Assembly (NCBI RefSeq): GCF_014493765.1
Contig: NZ_JACTVJ010000002.1
Location: 243,338 to 307,337 of the forward strand
From: Streptomyces polyasparticus
GTDB taxonomy: Bacteria > Actinomycetota > Actinomycetes > Streptomycetales > Streptomycetaceae
Length of the DNA stretch: 64,000 nucleotides
Direction: 5' to 3'
A program made the translations under genes and the position numbers. Shown here piece by piece: positions 26,131-36,200 of the stretch (its first letter is position 1; each line of letters opens with the position of its first letter). Below the pieces are notes generated by a model, which was given only the letters and a program-made list of their open reading frames with translations, did no database searches and was not told where the DNA came from.

Positions 26131-26736
26131 TCAGCCCTGGCGGATCGCCGAGATGTCGAAGGTCAGCTTGATCTTGTCGGAGACCAGCACGCCACCCGTC
26201 TCCAGGGCCGCGTTCCAGGTCAGGCCCCACTCCGAGCGGAGCAGCTCGGCCTTGCCCTCGAAGCCCACGCGCTCGTTGCCGAAGGGGTCCTTGGCCGCGC
26301 CGTTGAACTCCAGGTCGATGGTGATCGGCTTGGTGACGTCCTTGATGGTGAGGTCGCCGGTGATCCGGTAGTCCTCGCCGCCGAGCGCCTCGGCGGAGGT
26401 GGACCGGAAGGTCATCAGCGGGAACTTCTCCACATCGAAGAAGTCGCCGCTCTTGAGGTGGCCGTCGCGGTCGCCCTGGCCGGTCTCGATGCTCTCCATC
26501 TTCACGTCGATGGACGCGGTGGACTGGGCGGGGTCGCTGCCGTCGAGGTGCAGGGCGCCCTCGAAGTCGAGGAAGGCGCCCTTGACGTTCGTGACCATCG
26601 CGTGGCGGGCCGTGAAACCGAGCGAGGTGTGCGCCGGGTCGATCGCGTAGTCGCCGGTCAGGCCGGCCAGCTCCGGGTTGACCGGGGCGGGGGCGGAGGT
26701 GGTCTCGGTGTCGTTCTTGCGGCCGAAGATGCCCAT
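26131..26736 (-). CDS. YceI-family lipocalin-like protein
   Basis: 201 residues with the YceI beta-barrel fold, which binds isoprenoid-like lipids. Typical elements are YAIDPAHTSLGFTARHAMV, GHLKSGDFFDVEKFPLMTFR and ITGDLTIKDVTKPITIDLEF. An N-terminal region of about 27 residues (MGIFGRKNDTE...) replaces the usual signal peptide, so it is probably cytosolic. ATG 26736 follows AAGGAG. A good sigma-70-type promoter lies about 90 bases upstream. Confidence 0.93.
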   Translation of the reverse strand: MGIFGRKNDTETTSAPAPVNPELAGLTGDYAIDPAHTSLGFTARHAMVTNVKGAFLDFEGALHLDGSDPAQSTASIDVKMESIETGQGDRDGHLKSGDFFDVEKFPLMTFRSTSAEALGGEDYRITGDLTIKDVTKPITIDLEFNGAAKDPFGNERVGFEGKAELLRSEWGLTWNAALETGGVLVSDKIKLTFDISAIRQG

Positions 26737-27078
26737 GACGGTGCTCCTTGGGGGACGCGCCCACGGTGGTCTGCCGGGGGCGGGAGGGTGCGGGCCGGTC
26801 GGAGGGGCCGGTCCCTGATGTCTTCGACAGTAGACCCATTTGGTTTAAGTTTCAACAGCTACGCCGGAGGGCTCCACGATGCGACCCGCATGGCGTAACG
26901 TGCCCGCGGGCCGACCCTCCCTAGGGCCATTGTGTGACCTCTACAACGCGGCCACCCCTTGAGCAGTCGGTTGCACTGCACTGAAGTGGGCTTCTGTCCG
27001 GGGCTACCAGGAAAACGGGCCGGAGACTGTGCGAAGTCGACGGACCGTTTCGCCATGGGTCCTTCGTAAGGTCGCTAC
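26737..27078. other. Intergenic region between the divergent YceI and accB genes
   Basis: 342 bases without a gene. The left part holds the YceI leader and its promoter. The right part, upstream of accB, has AT-containing segments (CCATTGTGTGACCTCTACAA near 26930) and ends with TAAGGT six bases before the accB ATG, which can be read as a weak ribosome binding site or as the -10 box of a leaderless transcript. No other structure was seen. Confidence 0.4.
26827..26855 (-). promoter_or_regulatory. Promoter of the YceI gene
   Basis: On the minus strand TTGAAA (26855-26850) and TACTGT (26832-26827) are separated by 17 bases, a near-consensus HrdB-type promoter. The spacer is unusually AT-rich (CTTAAACCAAATGGGTC), a possible regulator contact. 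Confidence 0.7.
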
Positions 27079-28671
27079 ATGACCGTTTTGGATGAGGCTG
27101 CTCTCTCGGGCGGCGAGCCCACCGACGCCCGCGGACGCGTGGCCGAGCTGCACGCGATCCGTGCCAAGGCCGTCGCAGGACCGAGCGAGAAGGCGACCGA
27201 GGCCCAGCACGCCAAGGGCAAGCTGACCGCGCGCGAGCGCATCGAGCTGCTCCTGGACGCGGGCTCCTTCCAGGAGGTCGAGCAGCTGCGCCGGCACCGG
27301 GCCACCGGGTTCGGCCTGGAGAACAAGAAGCCCTACACCGATGGTGTCATCACCGGCTGGGGCACGGTCGAGGGCCGTACGGTCTTCGTCTACGCGCACG
27401 ACTTCCGGATCTTCGGCGGCGCCCTCGGCGAGGCCCACGCCACCAAGATCCACAAGATCATGGACATGGCCATCGCGGCCGGTGCGCCCCTGGTCTCCCT
27501 CAACGACGGCGCCGGCGCCCGTATCCAGGAGGGCGTCTCCGCGCTCGCCGGCTACGGCGGCATCTTCCAGCGCAACACCCGGGCCAGCGGTGTGATCCCG
27601 CAGATCAGCGTCATGCTCGGCCCGTGCGCGGGCGGCGCGGCCTACAGCCCGGCCCTCACCGACTTCGTGTTCATGGTCCGTGAGACCTCGCAGATGTTCA
27701 TCACCGGTCCGGACGTCGTGAAGGCGGTCACCGGCGAGGAGATCACGCAGAACGGGCTCGGCGGCGCGGATGTGCACGCCGAGACCTCGGGCGTCGCGCA
27801 CTTCGCGTACGACGACGAGGAGACCTGCATCGCCGAGGTCCGCTACCTGATCTCGATGCTGCCCTCGAACAACCGCGAGAACCCGCCGACGGTCGACTCC
27901 GAGGACCCGGCGGACCGCCGCTCGGACGTCCTCCTGGACCTCGTCCCGGCCGACGGCAACCGCCCGTACGACATGCACAAGGTCATCGAGGAGCTCGTCG
28001 ACGACGGCGACTACCTCGAGATCCACGAGCGCTGGGCGCGGAATATCGTCTGTGCCCTCGCGCGTTTGGATGGTCAGGTGGTCGGCATCGTCGCCAACCA
28101 GCCGCAGACCCTGGCGGGTGTCCTCGACATCGAGGCCTCCGAGAAGGCCGCGCGCTTCGTCCAGATGTGCGACGCCTTCAACATCCCGATCGTCACCCTT
28201 TTGGACGTGCCCGGCTTCCTGCCCGGCGTCGACCAGGAGCACGGTGGGATCATCCGCCACGGCGCCAAGCTGCTCTACGCCTACTGCAACGCGACCGTGC
28301 CCCGGATCTCCCTGATCCTGCGCAAGGCGTACGGAGGTGCCTACATCGTCATGGACTCCCAGTCCATCGGTGCGGACCTCACCTACGCCTGGCCCACCAA
28401 CGAGATCGCGGTGATGGGCGCCGAGGGTGCCGCCAACGTCATCTTCCGTCGGCAGATCGCGGCGGCCGAGGACCCGGAGGCGATGCGGGCGCGCATGGTC
28501 AAGGAGTACAAGGCCGAGCTGATGCACCCGTACTACGCGGCCGAGCGCGGCCTCGTGGACGACGTCATCGACCCGTCCGAGACCCGGTCGGTGCTCATCT
28601 CGTCGCTGGCGATGCTGCGCAACAAGCACGCCGACCTGCCGTCCCGTAAGCACGGCAACCCGCCGCAGTGA
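27079..28671 (+). CDS. accB: Acyl-CoA carboxylase carboxyltransferase (beta) subunit
   Basis: 530 residues of the biotin-dependent carboxyltransferase family. It moves CO2 from biotin on the alpha subunit to acetyl- or propionyl-CoA, giving malonyl- or methylmalonyl-CoA for fatty acids and polyketides. Both oxyanion-hole regions are present: NDGAGARIQEGVSALAGYGG with GPCAGGAAYSP, and the C-terminal RKAYGGAYIVMDSQSIGAD with WPTNEIAVMGAEGAAN. The alpha subunit is not in the window. A gene for the small epsilon subunit follows after 49 bases, as in Streptomyces accB-accE. The start may be leaderless (TAAGGT six bases upstream). Confidence 0.95.
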   Translation: MTVLDEAALSGGEPTDARGRVAELHAIRAKAVAGPSEKATEAQHAKGKLTARERIELLLDAGSFQEVEQLRRHRATGFGLENKKPYTDGVITGWGTVEGRTVFVYAHDFRIFGGALGEAHATKIHKIMDMAIAAGAPLVSLNDGAGARIQEGVSALAGYGGIFQRNTRASGVIPQISVMLGPCAGGAAYSPALTDFVFMVRETSQMFITGPDVVKAVTGEEITQNGLGGADVHAETSGVAHFAYDDEETCIAEVRYLISMLPSNNRENPPTVDSEDPADRRSDVLLDLVPADGNRPYDMHKVIEELVDDGDYLEIHERWARNIVCALARLDGQVVGIVANQPQTLAGVLDIEASEKAARFVQMCDAFNIPIVTLLDVPGFLPGVDQEHGGIIRHGAKLLYAYCNATVPRISLILRKAYGGAYIVMDSQSIGADLTYAWPTNEIAVMGAEGAANVIFRRQIAAAEDPEAMRARMVKEYKAELMHPYYAAERGLVDDVIDPSETRSVLISSLAMLRNKHADLPSRKHGNPPQ

Positions 28672-28720
28672 CGCGGTGCCTCCGACTTCCTGCCTGATCA
28701 CCTACGGAGATCCGAACCCC

Positions 28721-28924
28721 ATGACCTCTCCTGCCGAGAACCTCCTCCGCGTCGAGAAGGGCCACGCCGAGCCGGAAGAGCTCGCGGCCATCACGGCGAT
28801 CCTGCTGGCCCGCGCGGCCGCCGCCCCCGAGGCGCCGGCCCCGTCCCGCGGCCGCGACAAGGCCGGCTGGCGCCGCCTGGAGCGCACCCCCGGTTTCCGG
28901 GCGCCGCACTCCTGGCAGGGCTGA
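28721..28924 (+). CDS. accE: Acyl-CoA carboxylase epsilon subunit
   Basis: 67 residues: MTSPAENLLRVEKGHAEPEE, a helical segment LAAITAILLARAAAA, and a basic end KAGWRRLERTPGFRAPHSWQ. This is the pattern of actinobacterial epsilon subunits, which join the alpha and beta carboxylase subunits and raise activity. ATG 28721 follows GGAGAT. It comes right after the beta subunit and before a strong hairpin. Confidence 0.9.
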   Translation: MTSPAENLLRVEKGHAEPEELAAITAILLARAAAAPEAPAPSRGRDKAGWRRLERTPGFRAPHSWQG

Positions 28925-28938
28925 GCCCCTCCGCTTCC

Positions 28939-28974
28939 CGACGTCCCGTACCCCTGGTGGGGTGCGGGACGTCG
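28939..28974 (+). terminator. Terminator after accE
   Basis: A long inverted repeat (CGACGTCCCGTACCCC / GGGGTGCGGGACGTCG) with a TGGT loop, starting 15 bases after the accE stop. It is also positioned to stop transcripts of the convergent XRE gene. Confidence 0.85.
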
Positions 28975-29034
28975 TGCGTTTCCGCTGCTACGAGGAATCG
29001 GCGCGGTGTGCGTTCCCGTGGGACTTCTCGCTCG

Positions 29035-29895
29035 TTACGAGGCGCTGGCGCGGCGGTCCGTGGAGGCCGCGAGCCGGCGCAGGGCGGCGTCGGTGGGGGA
29101 GCCGGGCGCGGCGGTGAAGAGGTCCATGCCCGTGAGGTGGCAGTCGCCGGGCAGCTCCACGCGCTCGGCCTCCAGCTCCAGGGCGCCGACCAGCGGGTGC
29201 CGCAGCCGGAAGATCCGGTGCGAGACCACGACCACGTCCCGGTCGGCCCACAGCGCCCGGAACTCGGCGCTGTCGCGGCGCATCCGGTCGACGTGCGCGA
29301 GGAGGTCGGGACAGACCGGGGCCCGTGAGGTCAGCGCCCGCAGATGGGCGACATGCGCATGCGCGACCTCGCGCCACCCGGCGCCGTGCAGCGCCCGGAA
29401 CTCCTCGTCGAAGAAGTGCAGATGGGAGAAGTCGCGCCGCTGCGGCGGCAGCGCGGCGAAGTCGGCGAAGAGCGCGGCCGCGGCCCGGTTCCAGGCGACC
29501 ACATCCGCGTGGTGACCGATGATCAGGCCCGGAGTGTGCTCCATCGAGTCGAGCAGATGCTGCAGGGCGGGCCTGACCCGCGGCGGCGCGTACGTTTCCA
29601 CGACCGCCTTGCCGGGCCGGTGCCGGGCGAGCCGGTGCACATAGGCCGTCTCGTGCGCGTCCAGGCGCAGCGCCCGGCTGATGGCGTCGAGCACGCTGCT
29701 CGAGACGCTGCGGGTGTTGCCCTGCTCCAGGCGCGTGTAGTGCGCGACGCTGACGCCTGCGATCCGCGCGAGCTCCTCACGCCGCAGGCCGGCGACGCGG
29801 CGCGTGCTGCCGTAGTCGGGCAGGCCGACGTCGGCCGGGGTGAGCCGCGCACGCCGGGACTTCAGGAAGGCGCTCAGTTCCGTACGGGAGTCCAC
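29035..29895 (-). CDS. XRE-family regulator with MmyB-like ligand domain
   Basis: 286 residues. A helix-turn-helix of the XRE type lies at about residues 10-80 (FLKSRRARLTPADVGL, LRREELARIAGVSVAHYTRL), followed by a PAS-like MmyB domain (HTPGLIIGHHADVVAWNRAA, HRIFRLRHPLVGALELE), which binds fatty acids or similar ligands in relatives. The start is GTG 29895; there is no Shine-Dalgarno, but TACGCT lies seven bases upstream. It is divergent from an MFS exporter, a common regulator-target pairing. Confidence 0.92.
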   Translation of the reverse strand: MDSRTELSAFLKSRRARLTPADVGLPDYGSTRRVAGLRREELARIAGVSVAHYTRLEQGNTRSVSSSVLDAISRALRLDAHETAYVHRLARHRPGKAVVETYAPPRVRPALQHLLDSMEHTPGLIIGHHADVVAWNRAAAALFADFAALPPQRRDFSHLHFFDEEFRALHGAGWREVAHAHVAHLRALTSRAPVCPDLLAHVDRMRRDSAEFRALWADRDVVVVSHRIFRLRHPLVGALELEAERVELPGDCHLTGMDLFTAAPGSPTDAALRRLAASTDRRASAS

Positions 29896-30051
29896 AGCGG
29901 CGAGCGTAATCCCGCCTGCCGCCCATCCGGCCCTGGGTGCTCACGGCTTGAGTACGCACAGGCCGGGGCTGGGTGGCGCCGGTCCCTGCGCGGAGGCTTC
30001 TCGGTGACGGCGGGATCCGCCCGCCGGCACCTTGATGACCAGGGGAGACCC

Positions 30052-31491
30052 ATGACGCTGACCATGCGTCCGCCGGCGGCCGCGGTACGGCCGGGCCTGC
30101 GCCTCGCGCTGCTCGGCCTGGCCGGCCTGATCACGGCACTCGACTTCACGATCGTCTACGTGGCGCTGCCGGAGATCGCCGCCGAGGTGGGCTTCTCGCC
30201 GCACGGGCTGCAGTGGGTGGTGAGCGCGTACGCGGTCGTCTACGGCGGCTTCCTGCTGCTCGGCGGACGGGCCGCGGACCTCGTGGGCCGCAGACGGGTG
30301 TTCGTCACCGGGCTGCTCCTGTACGGGGCCGGCTCTCTGCTCGGCGGACTCGCGCCCTCGCCGGAGCTGTTGATCGCGGCCCGGGTGGTCCAGGGGCTCG
30401 GCGGCGCCGCGCTGTTCCCTGCGACGCTCTCCCTGGTGACCTCGCTGTTCGCCGAAGGCCCGGCGCGCAACCGGGCGCTCACCGTGTGGGCGGTGTCGGG
30501 GGCGGCCGGACTGAGCCTGGGCGCACTGGCGGGCGGGGTTCTGACGGGGGCGTTCGGCTGGGAGGCCGTGTTCTACGTGAACGTGCCGCTCGTGGCGCTC
30601 TGCGCGGCCGGCGCGTTCCGGCTGCTGCCCGGGGGAGCGGGAGACGGAGAGCGCGGCGGTCGACTCGGCGGCGAGCGCGCCACGTTCGACGTCCCGGGCG
30701 CCGTCCTGAGCACCGCCGGCATCACGCTCCTCGTGTTCGCGGTGGCGCAGGGCCCCGAGTGGGGCTGGACCTCGCCGGGGGTGCTCGGCGCTGCGGGCGC
30801 CGCGGCGCTGCTGCTCGCGGCGTTCGCCGCCGTGGAGGCGCGCACGGCCGCACCGCTGATGCCGCTGCGGCTGTTCCGGCACCGGAGCCTGGGTCCCGCG
30901 ATGCTGGCGATCCTCGCCTTCGGGGCGACGCTGCAGGCGGTCCCGTACTTCCTGACGCTCTTCTACCAACTGGTGCTGGGCTATTCGGCGCTCGCCACCG
31001 GCCTCGCCTTCCTCACGCCGACCCTGTCGATCACCGTGGGGAACCTGGCGGGGGAGCGGCTCGTGGCCCGGATCGGGACGCGGTCGGCGCTCGTTGCGGG
31101 CTTCGCCCTCGGCGGGGCGGGCGCCGCGCTGACAGCTCTCGCGACGGGTCCCGACGGCTCGTTCGCGGGCGGTCTCGCCGGGGTCGCGGTCTACGGCCTC
31201 GGCTGCGGGATCACCTTCAACACCATGTGGATCGCCGCCGCTTCCGGAATCGCCCCGCACGAGCAGGGCACCGCATCGGGCATGGCCTCGACCGTCCTGC
31301 AGGCCGCGACGGGCGGGGGCCTCGCGGTCCTTGTGGCGGTCGCCGGACGGTCCACTGCCGGCCGCACCGGCGAGGCGCTGCGGGTGGCCACCGCCGATGG
31401 TCTTCGGGCGGTGTTCTGGTGGATCGCGGCGGGGGCGGTGCTCGGTGCGGTGGCGTCGCTGACGGTCCCGAAGCCCGCGAAGTCCCCGTAG
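30052..31491 (+). CDS. MFS multidrug exporter (DHA2 / EmrB-QacA type)
   Basis: 479 residues with about 14 membrane segments. Motifs of the drug:H+ antiporter-2 family are visible: LITALDFTIVYVALPEIA, the loop motif GGRAADLVGRRRVFVTG, and RVVQGLGGAALFPATLSLV. It probably exports a hydrophobic compound. ATG 30052 follows GGGGAG. The divergent XRE regulator probably controls it. It converges on the first conservon, with a shared terminator between them. Confidence 0.93.
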   Translation: MTLTMRPPAAAVRPGLRLALLGLAGLITALDFTIVYVALPEIAAEVGFSPHGLQWVVSAYAVVYGGFLLLGGRAADLVGRRRVFVTGLLLYGAGSLLGGLAPSPELLIAARVVQGLGGAALFPATLSLVTSLFAEGPARNRALTVWAVSGAAGLSLGALAGGVLTGAFGWEAVFYVNVPLVALCAAGAFRLLPGGAGDGERGGRLGGERATFDVPGAVLSTAGITLLVFAVAQGPEWGWTSPGVLGAAGAAALLLAAFAAVEARTAAPLMPLRLFRHRSLGPAMLAILAFGATLQAVPYFLTLFYQLVLGYSALATGLAFLTPTLSITVGNLAGERLVARIGTRSALVAGFALGGAGAALTALATGPDGSFAGGLAGVAVYGLGCGITFNTMWIAAASGIAPHEQGTASGMASTVLQAATGGGLAVLVAVAGRSTAGRTGEALRVATADGLRAVFWWIAAGAVLGAVASLTVPKPAKSP

Positions 31492-31518
31492 GAGATGCTC
31501 CGTAGGAGAAAAAGCAAA

Positions 31519-31548
31519 GGCCCCGTCCCCCACCAGGGGAACGGGGCC
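31519..31548. terminator. Bidirectional terminator between the MFS gene and conservon 1
   Basis: GGCCCCGTCCCC and GGGGAACGGGGCC form a stem about 12 bases long with a short loop, located between convergent genes ending at 31491 (plus) and 31572 (minus). Confidence 0.8.
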
Positions 31549-31571
31549 GACGGGCATCAGCCCGGCAGGAC

Positions 31572-32153
31572 CTACCGAAGCCGCGCCATCAGCGCGTGCT
31601 CGACCAGCGTGATCAGCGCCGACTTCGCGTCCGCACGGTGTCGCGCGTCGGTCGTGATGATCGGGGTGTCGGGACCGATCTGCAGCGCCTCGCGGACCTC
31701 GTCCGGCTGGTACGGCTGCTGGCCGTCGAAGCCGTTGAGGGCGATGACGAACGGCAGACCGGAGTTCTCGAAGTAGTCCACGGCCGGGAAGCAGTCCGCC
31801 AGACGACGGGTGTCCACGAGCACGATCGCACCGATCGCACCGCGCACCAGGTCGTCCCACATGAACCAGAAGCGGTCCTGACCGGGCGTACCGAAGAGGT
31901 ACAGGATCAGGTCCTGGTCGAGCGTGATACGGCCGAAGTCCATCGCCACGGTCGTCGTCGTCTTGTCCCCGGTGTGGGTCAAGTCGTCGATACCCGCGGA
32001 CGCGGACGTCATCACGGCCTCGGTACGCAGCGGGTTGATCTCCGAGACGGCGCCCACGAACGTGGTCTTGCCCACGCCGAACCCGCCTGCCACCACGATT
32101 TTCGCGCTGGTGGTGGAGCGGGCCGCACCGCCGCTAGAGCTTTCGAAGTCCAC
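31572..32153 (-). CDS. Conservon small GTPase (CvnD), conservon 1
   Basis: 193 residues, a Ras/MglA-like GTPase. The P-loop is GGFGVGKTT, switch 2 is FGTPGQDRF (with PGQ, as in MglA-like proteins), and the base-recognition region is ALNGFDG in place of the classical NKxD. CvnD proteins form a membrane-associated complex with CvnA, CvnB and CvnC, resembling eukaryotic G-protein signalling. The start overlaps the end of cvnC by 20 bases. It is nearly identical along its length to the GTPase at 36854-37435, so the two conservons look like a duplication. It ends at a shared terminator. Confidence 0.95.
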   Translation of the reverse strand: MDFESSSGGAARSTTSAKIVVAGGFGVGKTTFVGAVSEINPLRTEAVMTSASAGIDDLTHTGDKTTTTVAMDFGRITLDQDLILYLFGTPGQDRFWFMWDDLVRGAIGAIVLVDTRRLADCFPAVDYFENSGLPFVIALNGFDGQQPYQPDEVREALQIGPDTPIITTDARHRADAKSALITLVEHALMARLR

Positions 32154-32709
32154 TGAGCACCCTTTCGAGCAGTGTCACATCAGGCTGGCCGCCGGCGTTC
32201 TCGTCGCCGCCGGGCTGGTGGATGGCCACAAGGCCGGCCTCCGCCAGGTCGGCGACAAGGATCCGGGCCACGCCGAGGGGGATGGAGAGAAGTGCCGAGA
32301 TCTCGGCGACCGACTTGATCTCGTGGCACAGGTTGCAGATCCGCTGATGCTCGGGCAACTGGCCCTGGAGCTGGTGCGGCTGCGCGGTCGTGTGCACCAG
32401 TGCCTCGATGGCGAGCTGGTAACGCGGCCGGGTCCGGCCGCCCGTCATGGCGTACGGGCGGACCAGAGGGTTGTGCGCGGCGCGGCCGGGTGCGGCCTCG
32501 GGTGAGCGCGACGGGGGCTGCACCGGCTGGATCCGGGGCGCCTGCTGCTGCTCGTAAGGGTCACGCGGCCGCTGCGGCGGTGCGAACCGCTCCTGGTGGC
32601 TGGGCGCGGAGGGGAAGTTGTAGCGGTTGTTCTGCGAGGGGTCGTTCTGGCCCTGGCCGTACGACCAGTTGCCCGATGCTGAACCGTCTCGCGGTGTGGG
32701 ACCTGCCAC
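32134..32709 (-). CDS. Conservon DUF742 protein (CvnC), conservon 1
   Basis: 191 residues: a Gln/Pro-rich N-terminal region of about 80 residues and a C-terminal DUF742 domain with a winged-helix-like layout (LVRPYAMTGGRTRPRYQLAI, LPEHQRICNLCHEIKSVAEI, GVARILVADLAEAGLVAIHQ). It is a conserved component of conservons, thought to link CvnB and CvnD. The start is GTG 32709 with an excellent GGAGGAAAG site. Compared with its paralogue at 37416, the N-terminal extension is about 57 residues longer; the DUF742 part is strongly conserved. Confidence 0.92.
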   Translation of the reverse strand: MAGPTPRDGSASGNWSYGQGQNDPSQNNRYNFPSAPSHQERFAPPQRPRDPYEQQQAPRIQPVQPPSRSPEAAPGRAAHNPLVRPYAMTGGRTRPRYQLAIEALVHTTAQPHQLQGQLPEHQRICNLCHEIKSVAEISALLSIPLGVARILVADLAEAGLVAIHQPGGDENAGGQPDVTLLERVLSGLRKL

Positions 32710-32802
32710 GTGCTTTCCTCCTCCGACTTACCCGGAACCATCATGTGGAGCCGCGTCCCGAAACTTTAAGGCCACGGGACGCGAATTCGCACTGCCTGTC
32801 TG

Positions 32803-33225
32803 TTAGTTGAGAAGGCTCCCCTGGAGCTCCGCACGCAGGTCCGGGGTGAGGACCGTACCCGCGCGGTCGACCAAAAGGGCCATCTCGTACCCAATGAGGC
32901 CGATGTCCGCCTCGGGGTGTGCAAGAACGGCGAGCGAGGAACCGTCCGAGATGGACATGATGAACAGGAATCCCCGCTCCATCTCCACAACGGTCTGGTT
33001 CACGCTGCCGCCCTCGAAGATCCGGGAGGCCCCCGCGGTCAGCGAGGTCAGACCGGAGGCGACGGCCGCCAGCTGGTCGGCGCGGTCGCGCGGAAAGCCT
33101 TCGGACATCGCCAGAAGGAGTCCGTCGGCGGAGACCACCACCGTGTGCGACACCCCGGGGGTGTTGTCCACGAAGTTGGTGATCAACCAGTTCAGGTTCT
33201 GCGCCGCCTGGCTCATCGGGCTCAC
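32803..33225 (-). CDS. Conservon roadblock/LC7 protein (CvnB), conservon 1
   Basis: 140 residues with a roadblock/LC7 fold (LNWLITNFVDNTPGVSHTVV, VSADGLLLAMSEGFPRDRAD, SSLAVLAHPEADIGLIGYEM). In MglA/MglB-like systems roadblock proteins act on the GTPase, and CvnB is presumed to do so for CvnD. The start is GTG 33225. GGAG lies seven bases before it, within the last codons of cvnA, whose stop is two bases upstream, so it depends on translation of cvnA. ATG 33216 is an alternative. Confidence 0.95.
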   Translation of the reverse strand: MSPMSQAAQNLNWLITNFVDNTPGVSHTVVVSADGLLLAMSEGFPRDRADQLAAVASGLTSLTAGASRIFEGGSVNQTVVEMERGFLFIMSISDGSSLAVLAHPEADIGLIGYEMALLVDRAGTVLTPDLRAELQGSLLN

Positions 33226-33226
33226 A

Positions 33227-36200
33227 CTAACGCTCCTGGTTGTAGTTGCTGCTGCCCGAGCCGAAGCCCTGGCCGTTGCTGTCGTTCGAGGGCCCGCTGC
33301 CCGCGTCGCGGCCACGCTGCACGCCGCGGCGCAGGTTGCTCAGCCTGCCCCGTACTTCCTCGGGGTCGCGGGAGACCTGGGGGCCGCCCTGCGGGGTCTG
33401 CTCCGCGGTGCCCTCGACCAGATTGGCCCGGGGCACCCGGCGCGGGAGGCCGGACTGGGTGACCCCGCCCGCCCTCGGCTGCTTCAGCTGCTCGGCGCGC
33501 TGCCAGCGAGCGTCGTTGGCGGACTGCCAGTCGTCGCTGCCGCTGCCGCCCGCACTGTCACCGTTGGCCGACGGACCGTCGGTCCGTGCGCCGCCGGGGA
33601 GCGGACGCTGCGGCAGACCGCCCTGGCCCTGTCCCGCACCCCACTGCTGACCGTTGCCGCCGCCGGTGGTGCCGCGGCGCGGAAGGCCGGCGTCGGTGGT
33701 CTCGTGGACGGTGCTCGGCGAGGGGCCCTGGGTGCTCTGCCGGTCGAAGCCTACGCGGTCGCGGTCGCCCGCGGGAGCGTCCGGAACGGATTCCGTTTCG
33801 GCTCCGTACCCACCCTCGTACGACTCCTGGTAGCCGCCCTGGTTCTGCCAGTCGCCCTGGCCGGCGTAGTCGCCGTAGCCGTCCTGCGGAGCACCGTTGC
33901 GGTCGCCGTAACCCGGTTCCGTATAGCCGGATTCCTGGTAACCGTCCTGGTTCGCGTACGCACCCTGTACGGCCGGTTCGTAGCCGTCCTGCTGTGCGTA
34001 GCCGTTCTGGTCCTGCGCGTAGTTCCGGTCGTACTGCTGCTCGTACGAACCGTCCTGCTCGTACGTACCGTTCTGCTCGTACGTACCCTGCTGGTCGTAC
34101 TCGCCGTCCTGGCCGACCTCGTCGCGGAAGAGCGGGCGGCCGCCGTCGGAGGCCTGCGCCTCGAGCGCCGCGCGGCGCTCCTCGCGCATCAGCGAGCGGC
34201 CCACCGGGTCGAGCTCGCGTACGGCTTCCTCGGTGAGGGCCCCCGGCTCGTAGCGGGTGTCGTCGAAGCCGAGCTCGGCGGCGGTGCGCAGCGGGGCGGC
34301 CTCGTACGACGGCTGCTGCGGGATCATCTGCGAGACGGTGAACTCGCTCTCGGGCAGCTGGGAGCCACCACCACCGTGGGTGATGACGTCCGGGAGCATG
34401 ACGAGCGAGGTGGTGCCGGCCTGCTCGCCCGAGGGGCGCAGCTGGACGCGGACGCCGTGCCGGTCCGCCAGGCGGCCGACCACGAACAGGCCCATGCGCT
34501 GGGAGATCGCGGCGTCCACGGTCGGCGGGTTGGCCAGCTTGTGGTTGATGTCCGCGAAGTCCTCGGCGGTGAGGCCGATGCCCTTGTCGTGGATCTCGAT
34601 CATGATGCGGCCGTCGGGCAGCCGGGTCGCGGTGACGCGGACCTTGGTCTGCGGCGAGGAGAACGTGGTGGCGTTCTCCAGGAGCTCGGCGAGCAGGTGC
34701 ACGAGGTCGGTCACGGCGCGGCCGTGGATCTCGGCCTCCGGGACACCGGTGAGCTCGATGCGCTCGTACTGCTCCACCTCGGAGGAGGCGGCGCGCAGCA
34801 CGTCGACGAGCGGGACCGGCTGGTCCCAGCGGCGGCCGGGCTCCTCGCCGGCGAGGACCAGGAGGTTCTCGCCGTTGCGGCGCATACGGGTCGCCAGGTG
34901 GTCCAGGCGGAAGAGGTTCTCCAGCTGGTCCGGGTCGGCCTCGTTGTTCTCCAGGTCGGTGATCAGGGTCAGCTGGCCCTCGATCAGAGACTGGTTGCGG
35001 CGCGACAGGTTGGTGAAGATCGCGTTGATGTTGCCGCGGAGCAGGGCCTGTTCGGCGGCCAGTCGCACGGCCTCGCGGTGGACCTGGTCGAAGGCGCGGG
35101 CGACCTCGCCGATCTCGTCGGTGGACGTGATCGGGATGGGCTGCACCCGGGTGTCGACTCGGCCGGGCTCGGTGCGCGAGAGCTGGTCGACCAGCATCGG
35201 CAGGCGCTGCTCGGCGACGTCGAAGGCGGCGGTGCGCAGACGGCGCATCGAGCGGGACATCTGGCGGGCCATGAGGCCGGCGATGATGAACGCGGCGAGC
35301 AGGGCCACGACGACGATCGCGCCGTTGATGTAGGCGTCGCGCTCGGCGTCGGAGGAGATCTGCGCGGCGTCGGACACGGCCTTGTCGATGAGCTTGGTCT
35401 CGACGGCGCCGTAGCCGTCCATCTTGGCGGTGCCGAGCTCCTGCCAGACCTTGGCGTCGATACCGGCCTCGGCGAGAGCCGCCTTGGGGTCGGAGGACTG
35501 GAAGGCCGCGGCCATCTTCGTCAGCGTGATGTCCATCGCCGGCAGCGGGCTGTACTGGCGGCTCTGCAGACCGGTGTCGCCGTCCGCCTCGACGCCCGTG
35601 GCCTTCTGACGCTTGGCCATCTCGCTCTCGAGCGCCTTCACGTCGGCCTCGGAGCCGCCGGAGACGTACTCGCCGATGGCGATGCTCTCCAGGTAGCGGT
35701 AGGTGGACAGCTGGCGCAGCTGGTCCTGCAGGGCCTTCGGGTTGGGGCGCACGAGCATGTGCGTACCGATGGCGCGCTGCAGCGACGCGGAGGCCTTGGC
35801 GAGCGAAACGGCGTAGACGGTACGGCCGTAGCTCGTCACGTTGCCCGACCCGAGGCTGAGTTCGTTGGCGAACTCCATCAGGAAGTGCTGGACGTCGGTG
35901 TACGCCTCTTCGGTCTTCAGCGGGTCCTGGGACCGGGTGTAGGCCTTGTCGCGGATGTCCGCGAGGTTGCTCTCATTGGCCTTGAAGAGCTTGAGGCGCC
36001 GCTCGAGACCCTGGTTCTGCGGCATGTCCGCGACGGCGGCGTCGAACTTCTTCTTGGCCTCGGAGGTGGCTTCGCGCAGCGTCTTGACCTCTTCGGTCTC
36101 GCCCTTGCGGAGCAGCAGGTCGGGTGCGGACAGGTCACGCTCGTTGAGCAGTGCCTGGCTGTAGTCCGCGGCCGCGCGCACGACGAGCGCCGTCTTCTCC

